DNA of 64,000 bases from an uncultured Collinsella sp. (GTDB lineage Bacteria; Actinomycetota; Coriobacteriia; Coriobacteriales; Coriobacteriaceae). The notes beneath the pieces are model-generated. The model made no database searches, had not been told where the DNA came from, and was given only the letters and a program-made list of their open reading frames with translations. The stretch covers positions 1 through 64,000 of the forward strand of contig CATYSO010000002.1 of assembly GCA_958412345.1 (NCBI GenBank), read 5' to 3'. Positions 51,481 to 59,734 of the stretch are shown here, in pieces; positions within the stretch are counted from its first letter, which is position 1; each line of letters begins with the position of its first letter. The position numbers were made by a program, and so were the translations under genes.

Positions 51481-51532
51481 GTGGTCCTCTAGGGGCGTAC
51501 GCTCGGTGGTGTACGCATTGTCCCAAGACCAC
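51481..51532 (+). promoter_or_regulatory. Leader hairpin upstream of rplC
   Basis: GTGGTC (51481-51486) pairs with GACCAC (51527-51532), enclosing GCGTAC paired with GTACGC. It lies about 115 bases after the promoter and 20 before the start, where an autoregulatory ribosomal protein target (L4 in other bacteria) would be expected. Confidence 0.45.
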
Positions 51533-51552
51533 GCGAGAGTTGGGATCATATC

Positions 51553-52173
51553 TTGATCAGCATGATTCTCGGCCGCAAGATTGGCATGACCCAGGTTTGG
51601 GACGAGGACGACAACGTCGTTCCCGTCACGGTCATCCAGGCTGGCCCCTGCGCTGTCTCGCAGGTTAAAACTCAGGCAACCGACGGCTATGACGCCGTCC
51701 AGATCGGTTTCGGCGACATCAAGGCCAAGAACGTGAACAAGCCCATGGCTGGTCACTTCGCTAAGGCTGGCGTCGAGCCTGTCCGCTTCCTTCGTGAGGT
51801 CCGCGTCGAGAACGGCGAGGAGCACAAGGTCGGCGAGGTCGTTACCGTCGCTGATTTCGCTGATGTCGAGAAGGTCGACGTCATCGGTACCTCCAAGGGT
51901 AAGGGCTTCCAGGGTCGCATCAAGCGCTGGGGTCAGCGCCGCGGTCCTATGACGCATGGTTCTCACTTCCAGCGTCACCCCGGTTCTATCGGTCAGTGCG
52001 CCTATCCTGCGCGCGTCCTCAAGGGCGTCAAGATGGCCGGTCACATGGGTAACGAGCGCGTTACCGTCAAGAACCTTTCCGTTGTCCGCATCGATGCCGA
52101 GCAGAACCTCATCTTGGTCAAGGGCGCTGTCCCGGGTGCCAAGAATGGTCTCGTCGCCATCCGTATGGCCTAA
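51553..52173 (+). CDS. rplC: 50S ribosomal protein L3
   Basis: A 206-residue early assembly protein near the peptidyl transferase centre. [20 protein letters not shown] matches L3 N termini, which supports the TTG start at 51553; the ATG at 51562 would drop three residues and lies far from the GGGA site. The [17 protein letters not shown] loop appears as [15 protein letters not shown]. First gene of the S10 cluster here, without rpsJ in front. Confidence 0.97.
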   Translation: MISMILGRKIGMTQVWDEDDNVVPVTVIQAGPCAVSQVKTQATDGYDAVQIGFGDIKAKNVNKPMAGHFAKAGVEPVRFLREVRVENGEEHKVGEVVTVADFADVEKVDVIGTSKGKGFQGRIKRWGQRRGPMTHGSHFQRHPGSIGQCAYPARVLKGVKMAGHMGNERVTVKNLSVVRIDAEQNLILVKGAVPGAKNGLVAIRMA

Positions 52174-52219
52174 GGGCCCAGCCCATTTAGCCCAGCGTCA
52201 TACCAAGGAGAACACTTAA

Positions 52220-52846
52220 ATGGCAAAGTTTGAAGTAAAGAACAGCGAGGGCAACAAGGTCGCCGAGGCCGAGCTCGCCGCTGAGGTGTACGGCATCGAG
52301 CCGAACATCCACGTTATGCACCACATCGTCAAGTGCCAGATGGCCTCTTGGCGTCAGGGCACCCAGTCCGCTAAGGGCCGCTCTGAGGTTTCCGGTGGCG
52401 GCAAGAAGCCTTGGCGTCAGAAGGGCACCGGCCGTGCCCGCCAGGGTTCCATCCGTGCTGCCCAGTGGCGTCACGGTGGCGTTGTCTTCGCCCCCAAGCC
52501 CCGTTCCTACGCTAAGCGTATGAACAACAAGGAGGTCAAGCTGGCTATGCGCTCTGCGCTGTCCGCCAAGCTGGCCGATGGCGAGCTCGTGCTCGTCGAC
52601 GACTACGGCTTCGAGAAGCCTTCCACCAAGGCTGCCGTCGCCATGCTCAAGGCTCTCGGCCTTGAGGGCAAGCGTCTGACCATCATCGTTCGCGATGAGG
52701 ACGTCAACGCCTACCTGTCGTTCCGCAACATTCCCAAGACGTTCATCATCACCGCCGATGAGGCCAACACCTACGACCTCGTCAACAACAACGCTGTGCT
52801 GATGCCCGCCGACATCGCCGCTCACTTCGGGGAGGTGCTTGCATAA
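52220..52846 (+). CDS. rplD: 50S ribosomal protein L4
   Basis: A 208-residue protein with the long tunnel loop (KGRSEVSGGGKKPWRQKGTG). ATG 52220 follows AAGGAGAA. L4 represses the S10 operon in E. coli. The rplW ATG follows the stop directly. Confidence 0.97.
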   Translation: MAKFEVKNSEGNKVAEAELAAEVYGIEPNIHVMHHIVKCQMASWRQGTQSAKGRSEVSGGGKKPWRQKGTGRARQGSIRAAQWRHGGVVFAPKPRSYAKRMNNKEVKLAMRSALSAKLADGELVLVDDYGFEKPSTKAAVAMLKALGLEGKRLTIIVRDEDVNAYLSFRNIPKTFIITADEANTYDLVNNNAVLMPADIAAHFGEVLA

Positions 52847-53134
52847 ATGACCGCCCACGAGATCATCATCCGTCCGATCGTGTCCGAGCGTTCCTTCTCC
52901 GGCATGGAGCAGAACAAGTACACGTTCGAGGTCGCCAAGGATGCTAACAAGTATCAGATCAAGGACGCTGTCGAGGAGATCTTCGGCGTCAAGGTCGTTC
53001 GCGTGAACACCCTGACGGTCAAGCCCAAGACCAAGCGCGTGCGCTATGTCGCCGGCAAGACCCGTTCTTGGAAGAAGGCCATCGTCACGCTGGCCGAGGG
53101 CGACACCATCGAGGTCTTTGGCAACCAGGCCTAA
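52847..53134 (+). CDS. rplW: 50S ribosomal protein L23
   Basis: A 95-residue protein at the tunnel exit, the docking site for trigger factor and SRP. IIRPIVSERSF, NKYTFEVAKDANKYQIKDAVEEIFGVKV and NTLTVKPKTKR are standard. ATG 52847 abuts the rplD stop. Confidence 0.97.
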   Translation: MTAHEIIIRPIVSERSFSGMEQNKYTFEVAKDANKYQIKDAVEEIFGVKVVRVNTLTVKPKTKRVRYVAGKTRSWKKAIVTLAEGDTIEVFGNQA

Positions 53135-53151
53135 GACTCGCTGCTGTTGAG

Positions 53152-53189
53152 TGAGCTCATGCCTCCCAAATAGGGGAGGCGGGAGCTCA
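53152..53189 (+). other. Hairpin in the rplW-rplB gap
   Basis: TGAGCTC and GAGCTCA enclose GCCTCCC paired with GGGAGGC. It has no T tract. The gap of 179 bases is long for this gene pair. Confidence 0.6.
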
Positions 53190-53209
53190 AGGTTTCGGGC
53201 GTATAAAAT

Positions 53210-53234
53210 GGACACGCCCGGAACCGTGTATACG
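53210..53234 (+). promoter_or_regulatory. Promoter-like 24-mer upstream of rplB
   Basis: GGACACGCCCGGAACCGTGT continuing into ATACG is the second copy of the motif before rplC. It suggests an internal promoter or shared regulatory site that starts a second transcript at rplB. Confidence 0.5.
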
Positions 53235-53313
53235 TCCGGTGTCATCGCACCCGAGGCAGAACCTCGAATCCCTGTCTGCGATGGCTAACGGATTCCTATT
53301 GAAAGGGATTGTA

Positions 53314-54144
53314 ATGGCTGTAAAGCACCTTAAGCCGACCTCCGCTGGTAGGCGTTGGCAGACGATCTCCGATTTCTCCGAGATCACCTGCACCAAGCCC
53401 GAGAAGTCTCTTCTCGAGCCCCTGCCCAAGAAGGCCGGTCGTAACAACAACGGCCGCATCACCACCCGCCACCAGGGCGGCGGCGTGAAGCGTCGTTACC
53501 GCGTGATCGACTTCAAGCGCAACAAGGACGGTGTGCCCGCCAAGGTTGCCACGATCGAGTACGATCCGAACCGTTCCGCTCGCATCGCTCTGCTGCACTA
53601 CGCTGACGGTGAGAAGCGCTACATCCTGGCCCCCAAGGGCCTCGAGGTCGGTCAGACCATCATGTCTGGTTCTGACGCCGACATCAAGCCGGGCAACGCT
53701 CTGCCCCTCGCCGACATCCCCGTCGGTACGCTCATCCACGCCGTCGAGTTCCAGCCGGGCAAGGGCGCCGCTATCGCCCGTTCCGCCGGTAACTCCTGCC
53801 AGCTGATGGGTAAGGAGGGCAAGTACGCTATCGTCCGTATGCCTTCCTCCGAGATGCGCCGCATCCTCGTTACCTGCCGCGCCACCGTCGGTGAGGTCGG
53901 CAACGCCGATCACGCCAACATCGTCATCGGCAAGGCCGGCCGTAAGCGTCACATGAACGTGCGCCCGACCGTCCGCGGTACCGTCATGAACCCTGTCGAC
54001 CACCCGCACGGCGGTGGCGAGGGCAAGAACCACACCTCTGGTCGTCCCTCTGTTACCCCCTGGGGTAAGCCGACGAAGGGCCTTCGTACGCGCAAGAAGA
54101 AGAAGGTCTCGAACCAGCACATCATTCGTCGCCGTAAGAAGTAA
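53314..54144 (+). CDS. rplB: 50S ribosomal protein L2
   Basis: A 276-residue protein essential for subunit joining and peptidyl transfer. [15 protein letters not shown] at ATG 53314 (GAAAGGG upstream) is a typical N terminus; the frame opens earlier but without homology. The C-terminal [17 protein letters not shown] motif is [15 protein letters not shown] with the conserved His. Confidence 0.97.
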   Translation: MAVKHLKPTSAGRRWQTISDFSEITCTKPEKSLLEPLPKKAGRNNNGRITTRHQGGGVKRRYRVIDFKRNKDGVPAKVATIEYDPNRSARIALLHYADGEKRYILAPKGLEVGQTIMSGSDADIKPGNALPLADIPVGTLIHAVEFQPGKGAAIARSAGNSCQLMGKEGKYAIVRMPSSEMRRILVTCRATVGEVGNADHANIVIGKAGRKRHMNVRPTVRGTVMNPVDHPHGGGEGKNHTSGRPSVTPWGKPTKGLRTRKKKKVSNQHIIRRRKK

Positions 54145-54176
54145 TTTCGGATACCGAGTTTTAGGAGAAAGCACTT

Positions 54177-54437
54177 ATGAGCAGAAGTCTCAAAAAGGGC
54201 CCGTTCGTGGAGACTCGCCTTCTCTCGCGTATCACCGCGATGAACGAGGCTGGCAAGAAGGACGTCGTGAAGACCTGGTCCCGCGCGTCCACCATCTTCC
54301 CCGAGATGGTTGGTCACACCATCGCCGTCCACGACGGCCGCAAGCATGTGCCCGTGTATGTTACCGAGTCCATGGTTGGTCACAAGCTCGGCGAGTTCGC
54401 GCCGACTCGTACGTTCCGTGGCCACAAGGCCAAATAG
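54177..54437 (+). CDS. rpsS: 30S ribosomal protein S19
   Basis: An 86-residue 30S head protein. [46 protein letters not shown] and [13 protein letters not shown] are standard. ATG 54177 follows AGGAGAAA. Confidence 0.97.
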   Translation: MSRSLKKGPFVETRLLSRITAMNEAGKKDVVKTWSRASTIFPEMVGHTIAVHDGRKHVPVYVTESMVGHKLGEFAPTRTFRGHKAK

Positions 54438-54451
54438 GGGGTTAACCGTAA

Positions 54452-54823
54452 ATGGCAACTAAGTCTATTGAAACTGAGGCCACCGAGGTTCGCGCCGTCG
54501 CTAAGTACGTGCGTGTTTCCCCCAGCAAGGCCCGCCTGGTGGTCGATCTGATCCGCCGCAAGCCTGTCGCTCAGGCCTTCGACATCCTCCACTTCTGCGA
54601 CCGCGCCGTCGCTGTGGATGTCGAGAAGGTTCTCCGTTCCGCCGTTGCGAACGCCGAGAACAACAACGGTCTGCGTGCCGACAACCTGGTTGTCGCCGCT
54701 GCCTATGTTGACGAGGGTCCGACGCTTAAGCGCATCCGTCCCCGCGCCAAGGGTTCCGCTTCTCGCATTCTGAAGCGTACTGCCCACATCACCGTCGTCG
54801 TTGCTCCTCGAAAGGAGGCGTAA
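54452..54823 (+). CDS. rplV: 50S ribosomal protein L22
   Basis: A 123-residue protein lining the exit tunnel. [18 protein letters not shown] and the tip [22 protein letters not shown] are intact, with no insertion of the kind linked to macrolide resistance. The N terminus has a short extra acidic stretch. ATG 54452. Confidence 0.96.
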   Translation: MATKSIETEATEVRAVAKYVRVSPSKARLVVDLIRRKPVAQAFDILHFCDRAVAVDVEKVLRSAVANAENNNGLRADNLVVAAAYVDEGPTLKRIRPRAKGSASRILKRTAHITVVVAPRKEA

Positions 54824-54829
54824 AGCTGT

Positions 54830-55540
54830 ATGGGTCAGAAAGTCTACCCCACCGGCTTCCGTCTTGGCATCACCGAGAACTGGCGCTCCCGCTGGTTCGC
54901 AGAGAAGGATTACGCTAAGACCCTCGGTAACGATCTCGAGATCCGCAAGTACCTCGAGAAGCGTCTTTCCCGCGCAGCTGTCTCCCGCGTCGAGATCGAG
55001 CGCGCTGGCGACAAGGTGAAGGTCATCATCCTCACCGCTCGCCCCGGCGTTGTCATCGGTAAGAAGGGTGCCGAGATCGATACCCTCCGCACCGAGCTCG
55101 AGAAGGTCGCTGGCGTCTCCAAGGGCCAGCTCTCCGTCGACGTTGTCGAGATCAAGCGCCCCGAGCTCGACGCCAACCTCGTTGCTCAGTCTATTGCCGA
55201 GCAGCTCGAGGGCCGCGTTGCCTTCCGTCGCGCTATGCGCAAGGCTGTCCAGTCTGCCCGCAAGGCCGGCGCTAAGGGCATCCGTATCCAGTGCTCCGGT
55301 CGTCTCGGCGGTGCCGAGATGGGCCGTCGTGAGTGGTACCGCGAGGGTCGCGTGCCTCTGCACACCCTCCGTGCCAAGATCGACTACGGCACGGCTGTCG
55401 CCAGCACCACCATGGGCGCTTGCGGCGTGAAGGTCTGGATCTACCTGGGCGAGAAGCTCCCGGGCCAGCCTGTTCCCAACCCTGCACTCGAGGGCTCTTC
55501 CCGTCCTCGTCGTCGTAACTCCGAGAGGAGGGGTCAGTAG
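54830..55540 (+). CDS. rpsC: 30S ribosomal protein S3
   Basis: A 236-residue protein at the mRNA entry. It has the KH domain with [11 protein letters not shown] (seen as [16 protein letters not shown]) and the C-terminal [29 protein letters not shown] 54830 follows AAAGGAGG. The stop overlaps the rplP GTG by one base. Confidence 0.97.
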   Translation: MGQKVYPTGFRLGITENWRSRWFAEKDYAKTLGNDLEIRKYLEKRLSRAAVSRVEIERAGDKVKVIILTARPGVVIGKKGAEIDTLRTELEKVAGVSKGQLSVDVVEIKRPELDANLVAQSIAEQLEGRVAFRRAMRKAVQSARKAGAKGIRIQCSGRLGGAEMGRREWYREGRVPLHTLRAKIDYGTAVASTTMGACGVKVWIYLGEKLPGQPVPNPALEGSSRPRRRNSERRGQ

Positions 55541-56043
55541 TGCTTGCCCCTAAGCGTATTCTTCACCGCAAGGTGCAGCGTGGCTCCATGAAGGGCCAGG
55601 CCAAGGGTAATACCGAGCTGCATTTCGGCGAGTTTGGTATCCAGGCTCTCGAGGCCCATTGGATTACCAACCGTCAGATTGAGGCCGCTCGTATTGCCAT
55701 GACCCGCTATATGAAGCGTGGCGGTCGTGTCTACATCACGATCTTCCCCGATAAGCCCATCACCAAGAAGCCTGCCGAGACTCGCATGGGTTCTGGTAAG
55801 GGTAACCCCGAGGAGTGGGTGGCCGTCGTCAAGCCCGGCCGCATCATGTTCGAGGTCAAGGGCGTGCCCGAGGAGGTCGCTCGCGAGGCTCTGCGTCTTG
55901 CTCAGCACAAGCTCCCCATCAAGACCAAGATTGTGGTTGCCAAGAACGCTGAGCAGCGCATCGAGAAGGAAATGGCTGAGGAGGCCGCTCTCGAGGCCAA
56001 GTGGGCTGCTGAGGACGCCGCCGCCGCCAAGGAGGAGAACTAA
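55540..56043 (+). CDS. rplP: 50S ribosomal protein L16 with acidic C-terminal extension
   Basis: A 167-residue protein near the A-site tRNA elbow. The core ([62 protein letters not shown]) is standard. The usual length is about 137-140; the last 25 residues form an Ala/Glu-rich helix ([20 protein letters not shown]). GTG 55540 follows GAGGAGGGG. Confidence 0.96.
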   Translation: MLAPKRILHRKVQRGSMKGQAKGNTELHFGEFGIQALEAHWITNRQIEAARIAMTRYMKRGGRVYITIFPDKPITKKPAETRMGSGKGNPEEWVAVVKPGRIMFEVKGVPEEVAREALRLAQHKLPIKTKIVVAKNAEQRIEKEMAEEAALEAKWAAEDAAAAKEEN

Positions 56044-56258
56044 TGAAGCCCGCAGAGATTCGTGAGCTCTCGGACGCTCAGCTCGTTGAGAAGCTGAAGG
56101 AAATGCGCGCCGAGCTCTTTAACCTTCGTTTCCAGATGGCCACCAGCCAGCTGGACAACACCGCTCGCGTCAACACCGTGAAGAAGGACATCGCTCGCGT
56201 CCTCACGGAGCAGCGCGCCCGCGAGATCGCAGCGGAGAAGTCCGCTGTCGCCGAGTAG
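56043..56258 (+). CDS. rpmC: 50S ribosomal protein L29
   Basis: A 71-residue helical hairpin at the tunnel exit. KPAEIRELSDAQLVEKLKEMRAEL and NLRFQMATSQLDNTARV are typical. The ATG shares one base with the rplP stop. Confidence 0.95.
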   Translation: MKPAEIRELSDAQLVEKLKEMRAELFNLRFQMATSQLDNTARVNTVKKDIARVLTEQRAREIAAEKSAVAE

Positions 56259-56274
56259 GACCTAAGGAGAGAAC

Positions 56275-56535
56275 ATGACTGATTCGCGTAACTCGCGTAA
56301 GGTCCGTACGGGTGTCGTTACCTCCGTCTCCGGTGCCAAGACCATCGTTGTCACCGTCACCGAGCGTAAGCGTCACGCCAAGTACGGCAAGATGATGACC
56401 AGCTCCAAGAAGCTGCACGCTCACGACGAGGAGTGCACGGCTGGCGTGGGCGATACCGTCCGCGTTATGGAGACCCGTCCTATGTCCAAGATGAAGCGTT
56501 GGCGCCTCATCGAGGTCGTCGAGCGCGCTAAATAA
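56275..56535 (+). CDS. rpsQ: 30S ribosomal protein S17
   Basis: An 86-residue OB-fold protein of the 30S body. RKVRTGVVTSVSGAKTIVVTV, KRHAKYGKMM and GDTVRVMETRPMSKMKRWRL are standard. ATG 56275 follows AAGGAGAG. Confidence 0.96.
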   Translation: MTDSRNSRKVRTGVVTSVSGAKTIVVTVTERKRHAKYGKMMTSSKKLHAHDEECTAGVGDTVRVMETRPMSKMKRWRLIEVVERAK

Positions 56536-56559
56536 GCAGTCGCTCTTACGACTTGTACG

Positions 56560-56640
56560 TTTCCGAAGATGTGCGTATGCCTGGCTTGCATACCACGGCC
56601 GTATAAAGGCTGCGCACCTCTCTTCGGTTCTTAGTTCGGA
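56560..56640 (+). other. Hairpin in the rpsQ-rplN gap
   Basis: CCGAAGATGTGCG near 56562 pairs imperfectly with TGCGCACCTCTCTTCGG near 56608-56626. The 117-base gap separates the S10 part from the spc part; a leader or promoter for rplN-rplX is possible. Confidence 0.4.
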
Positions 56641-56652
56641 GGAACATCTACC

Positions 56653-57021
56653 ATGATTCAGATGCAAACCATGCTGAACGTCGCCGACAACTCCGGCGCT
56701 CGCAAGATTCGCTGCATCAAGGTGCTTGGCGGTTCCAAGCGTCGTTATGCAGGCATCGGCGATGTGTTCATCGGTGCTGTCCAGGAGGCTACCCCTGGCG
56801 CCAACGTCAAGAAGAAGGACGTTGTCCGTTGCGTCGTCGTTCGCACCGTTAAGGAGATCCGCCGCAAGGATGGCTCCTACATTCGCTTTGATGAGAACGC
56901 CTGCGTTGTCATCAACAACGATGGTTCGCCCGTCGGCACCCGTATCTTCGGGCCCGTCGCTCGCGAGCTTCGTGACAAGAAGTACATGAAGATCGTCTCG
57001 CTCGCTCCCGAGACCCTGTAG
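56653..57021 (+). CDS. rplN: 50S ribosomal protein L14
   Basis: A 122-residue protein at the subunit interface. [27 protein letters not shown] and [26 protein letters not shown] are standard. ATG 56653 follows CGGAGGA. Confidence 0.97.
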   Translation: MIQMQTMLNVADNSGARKIRCIKVLGGSKRRYAGIGDVFIGAVQEATPGANVKKKDVVRCVVVRTVKEIRRKDGSYIRFDENACVVINNDGSPVGTRIFGPVARELRDKKYMKIVSLAPETL

Positions 57022-57034
57022 TTAGGGGAGATAT

Positions 57035-57340
57035 ATGTATATCAAGAAGGGCGATAAGGTCCAGGTTCTCTCTGGTAAGGATCGCGGCAAGCAGGGCGTT
57101 GTCCTGCGTGCTCTCCCCGCCGAGAACAAGGTCGTTGTCGAGGGCGTTTCGGTCGTCAAGAAGGCCGTCAAGCCCAACGCTGCCAACCAGCAGGGCGGCA
57201 TCGTTTCGCAGGAGGCTCCCATCGACGCCTCCAACGTCAATCTCGTCTGCCCCGAGTGCGGTAAGGTTACCCGCGTCGGTCACGAGAAGGACGGCAAGAA
57301 CAAGCTGCGCGTCTGCAAGAAGTGCGGCCACAAGTTCTAA
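57035..57340 (+). CDS. rplX: 50S ribosomal protein L24 with Cys4 C terminus
   Basis: A 101-residue assembly initiator. The KOW motif is [20 protein letters not shown]. The C-terminal third has [11 protein letters not shown] and CKKCGHKF, two CxxC pairs that could bind zinc; many bacterial L24 proteins lack these. ATG 57035 follows GGGGAG. It is followed by a strong terminator, and rplE, rpsN, rpsH and the rest of the spc operon are absent. Confidence 0.95.
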   Translation: MYIKKGDKVQVLSGKDRGKQGVVLRALPAENKVVVEGVSVVKKAVKPNAANQQGGIVSQEAPIDASNVNLVCPECGKVTRVGHEKDGKNKLRVCKKCGHKF

Positions 57341-57370
57341 GCTGCCTGCAACATCAAGTTGCTAGCAAAG

Positions 57371-57402
57371 GCCCGGATGCCACGGCATCCGGGCCTTTTT
57401 TG
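57371..57402 (+). terminator. Terminator after rplX
   Basis: GCCCGGATGCC pairs with GGCATCCGGGC around ACG, followed by CTTTTTTG. It ends the ribosomal cluster. Confidence 0.92.
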
Positions 57403-57408
57403 ATCCCT

Positions 57409-57483
57409 ACTCATTGGGGACCGCTCATTGGGGACAGACTTAAATGAGTGAGAACGCTCATTGGGGACAGACATAAATGAGTG
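57409..57483 (+). repeat. Tandem 33-bp repeat, family P6
   Basis: GCTCATTGGGGACAGAC, then TTAAATGAGTG, occurs at 57423-57450 and, with one change, at 57456-57483. A partial unit starts at 57410. CTCATT pairs with AATGAG in each unit. It contains GGGACAG. Confidence 0.75.
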
Positions 57484-57605
57484 GGCATACTGTTGGCAGT
57501 TAGGGGCGGTCCTTTGAGCTGCATCGCGCCATGAGTGACGAGGCTAAGCGGATCATCCTGTCTTTTGAGTTCTAAGCATAAGCCCCTGTCTCTGAGCAAT
57601 GACCA

Positions 57606-57738
57606 ATGCGCATTTGTGCGTATTTGCGTGCGTGGGATTGCGTGAATATGCGTATAGAAGCGCCGTTTACTGAGCAAAAATGACCGTTTAGCGGTGAGAT
57701 ACGCAAAAACGCGCATAGACGCGCGTGTTTGTGCGAAT
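57606..57738. promoter_or_regulatory. Cluster of four operator-like sites upstream of the oxidoreductase gene
   Basis: ATGCGCATTTGTGCGTAT (57606), TTGCGTGAATATGCGTAT (57638), the inverse of ATGCGCGTTTTTGCGTAT (57699-57716) and GCGCGTGTTTGTGCGAAT (57721) share GCG-N7-TGCG spacing. The remainder of the gap from 57484 to 57600 shows nothing clear. The DeoR regulator encoded two genes on is the likely binder. Confidence 0.55.
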
Positions 57739-57783
57739 ATAGAGCTGTCCGAAATGCAAGACGTTCTATGACACAGGAGGCAC

Positions 57784-58866
57784 ATGATGGCAGATTCCAA
57801 GCAGGCTCCACTCGACGCCACGGCAGCCGCCAAAGCAGCATTCGCTTCGGTCCAGGACAAGCCGTTCCCCGACGATATTTTTACGGCTCCCGAGCTCCGT
57901 TGGGCTGTGATCGGTTGCGGCGTTATTGCCAACCAGATGGCCCAATCTCTCGCTCTTGCCGGCCGCAAGCTTACGGGTGTCGCCAACCGCACGCTGTCCA
58001 AGGCTCAAGCTTTTGCTGAGCGGTATGGCATCGAGAAGGTCTATGAAACGGTCGAGGACCTTTATGAAGATCCGGACATCGACGCCGTCTATATTACCAC
58101 GCCGCACAACACGCATATCACCTATCTGCGTGCCGCGCTGGCCGCCGGCAAGCACGTGCTCTGCGAGAAGGCCATTACCCTCAATTCTGCCGAACTCGAT
58201 GAGGCCCGCGGCATCGCCGACGAGCACAACGTGGTCCTTATGGACGCTACCACGGTGCTCCACATGCCCTTGTATCAAGAGCTGCGCCGCCGCATGGATG
58301 CCGGCGAGTTCGGCCGCATGAACCTCGCTCAGCTCAACTTTGGTAGCTACAAGGAGTACGGCGACCTGACCAACCGTTTCTACAATCGTAGTCTCGCCGG
58401 CGGCGCCATGCTCGACATCGGCGTCTATGCCCTTTCGGTCATGCGCCTGTTTATGGCCAGCCAACCCGCCGAGGTCGTGTCTCTGGGCAATACCTGCGAG
58501 ACTGGCGTTGACGTCGCGGGCGGTATCGTCTGCCGCAATGCCGAACAGCAGCTGGGCGTTGTGAGCCTTACGCTCCACTCCAAGCAGCCCAAGCGCTCGG
58601 TTATCAGCTTTGATAACTGCTATATCGAGGTCAACGAGTATCCGCGTGCCGACCATGCGACCATCGTGTGGACCGCAGACGGTCATCGCGAGGAGGTCGC
58701 CGCGGGCACCGAGGCTTACGCCCTATGCTACGAGATGGCTGACCTCGAGAAGGCCGTCGCCGGCGATGATTCCAAGCGTGAGCTTCTGGATTATGCTTCT
58801 GATGTTATGGAGCTGATGACCAAGCTCCGTGCCGATTGGGGAGTCGTCTACCCCGAGGAGGAGTAA
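57784..58866 (+). CDS. Gfo/Idh/MocA family oxidoreductase
   Basis: A 360-residue NAD(P)-dependent dehydrogenase acting on a sugar, inositol or similar polyol. The Rossmann motif GCGVIANQMAQSL lies near residue 43, after an unusual 35-residue N-terminal extension. The catalytic-region CEKAIT follows (the EKP motif of the family is changed to EKA). The C-terminal domain starts around NLAQLNFGSYKEYGDLTNRFYN. ATG 57784 follows AGGAGGC. The stop is 3 bases before the DeoR gene, so the two form an operon. The substrate is unknown. Confidence 0.87.
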   Translation: MMADSKQAPLDATAAAKAAFASVQDKPFPDDIFTAPELRWAVIGCGVIANQMAQSLALAGRKLTGVANRTLSKAQAFAERYGIEKVYETVEDLYEDPDIDAVYITTPHNTHITYLRAALAAGKHVLCEKAITLNSAELDEARGIADEHNVVLMDATTVLHMPLYQELRRRMDAGEFGRMNLAQLNFGSYKEYGDLTNRFYNRSLAGGAMLDIGVYALSVMRLFMASQPAEVVSLGNTCETGVDVAGGIVCRNAEQQLGVVSLTLHSKQPKRSVISFDNCYIEVNEYPRADHATIVWTADGHREEVAAGTEAYALCYEMADLEKAVAGDDSKRELLDYASDVMELMTKLRADWGVVYPEEE

Positions 58867-58869
58867 GCG

Positions 58870-59616
58870 ATGCTCGCGGAAGATAGGCTCAATGCGATTG
58901 TCTCGATGGTGCAGCAGGCTGGCTCAGTAACGGTGCCGGAGCTTGCCGAAGCCCTGGGCGTGACGGCGTCTACCATTCGGCGCGACCTGCAGACGCTCGA
59001 CCGAGCGCATCGCATCGCCAAGGTCCACGGTGGAGCGACGAGTCTTGAGCGCGCGCACGTGACGCGCGACCTAACGCTTAATGAGCGCAGCGACCTCCAT
59101 AACGACGACAAGGAGCGTATCTGCGCCCGTGCGGCGGCACTTGTGGAGCCCGAGAGCTTTGTATACATCGACTCGGGTTCGACGACGCTCAGGCTCATCG
59201 AGCATCTTCCACACCTTGAAGATGTCACCTATGTGACCGATTCCGTGCTCCATGCTCAACACCTTGCTTTGCGCGGCATGCGTACCGTGGTGCTGGGCGG
59301 CGAGCTCAAACCCGAGACCGAGGCGCTCGTTGGCCCCGATGCCTTGGCAACCTTAGACCGCTACAACTTCAACTGTGGCTTTTGGGGCTCTAACGGCATT
59401 GCCGCCGAGCAGGGCTTCACGGCGCCCGATATCGAGGAGGCGCAAGTAAAGCGTATCTCGATGCGCCATACGGCCAAGCGCTTCGTAATCTCGGACGCCA
59501 GTAAATTTGGCATGGTGGCGCCTGTCAAGTTCGCGGACTTCCGCGACGCAACGATTATTACCGCAGGCGAGGTCCCCGCCAAGTACCGGGCAATGGACAA
59601 CGTCATCACGGTCTAA
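58870..59616 (+). CDS. DeoR/GlpR family transcriptional regulator (regulator 3)
   Basis: A 248-residue regulator: helix-turn-helix VTVPELAEALGVTASTIRRDLQTL (residues 19-42), then KVHGGAT, the effector-domain motif FVYIDSGSTTLRLIEHL and GSNGIAAEQGFTAPD. It probably controls its own operon through the sites at 57606-57738. Differs from the two DeoR proteins at 40-41.5 kb in its recognition helix. Confidence 0.88.
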   Translation: MLAEDRLNAIVSMVQQAGSVTVPELAEALGVTASTIRRDLQTLDRAHRIAKVHGGATSLERAHVTRDLTLNERSDLHNDDKERICARAAALVEPESFVYIDSGSTTLRLIEHLPHLEDVTYVTDSVLHAQHLALRGMRTVVLGGELKPETEALVGPDALATLDRYNFNCGFWGSNGIAAEQGFTAPDIEEAQVKRISMRHTAKRFVISDASKFGMVAPVKFADFRDATIITAGEVPAKYRAMDNVITV

Positions 59617-59633
59617 CAGCAGGGGACGGGCTA

Positions 59634-59680
59634 AGGCCAAAACCACCGCGAAGGGGCAGAAACCTTTGTGGTGGCCTTGA
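59634..59680 (+). terminator. Hairpin after regulator 3
   Basis: AAGGCCAAAACCACCGCGAAGG pairs imperfectly with CCTTTGTGGTGGCCTT. A weak T-rich tract (GACGTTT) follows. Confidence 0.5.
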
Positions 59681-59687
59681 CGTTTGT

Positions 59688-59734
59688 CCAGATAAAACCT
59701 GCCAAAATAAACCTGTCCCTTTTCGGCAGGTTTT
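59688..59734. repeat. Short repeat, family P4, copy 3, acting as terminator
   Basis: CCAGATAAAACCTGCCAAAA is followed by TAAACCTGTCCCTTTTCGGC. AAAACCTGCC pairs with GGCAGGTTTT, giving a symmetrical terminator between the convergent regulator 3 and pseudouridine synthase genes. Confidence 0.7.

Noticed and set aside
57409..57483. Possible CRISPR from the 33-bp repeats
   Set aside because: Only two full units, with a 5-base spacer between them, and no cas genes.
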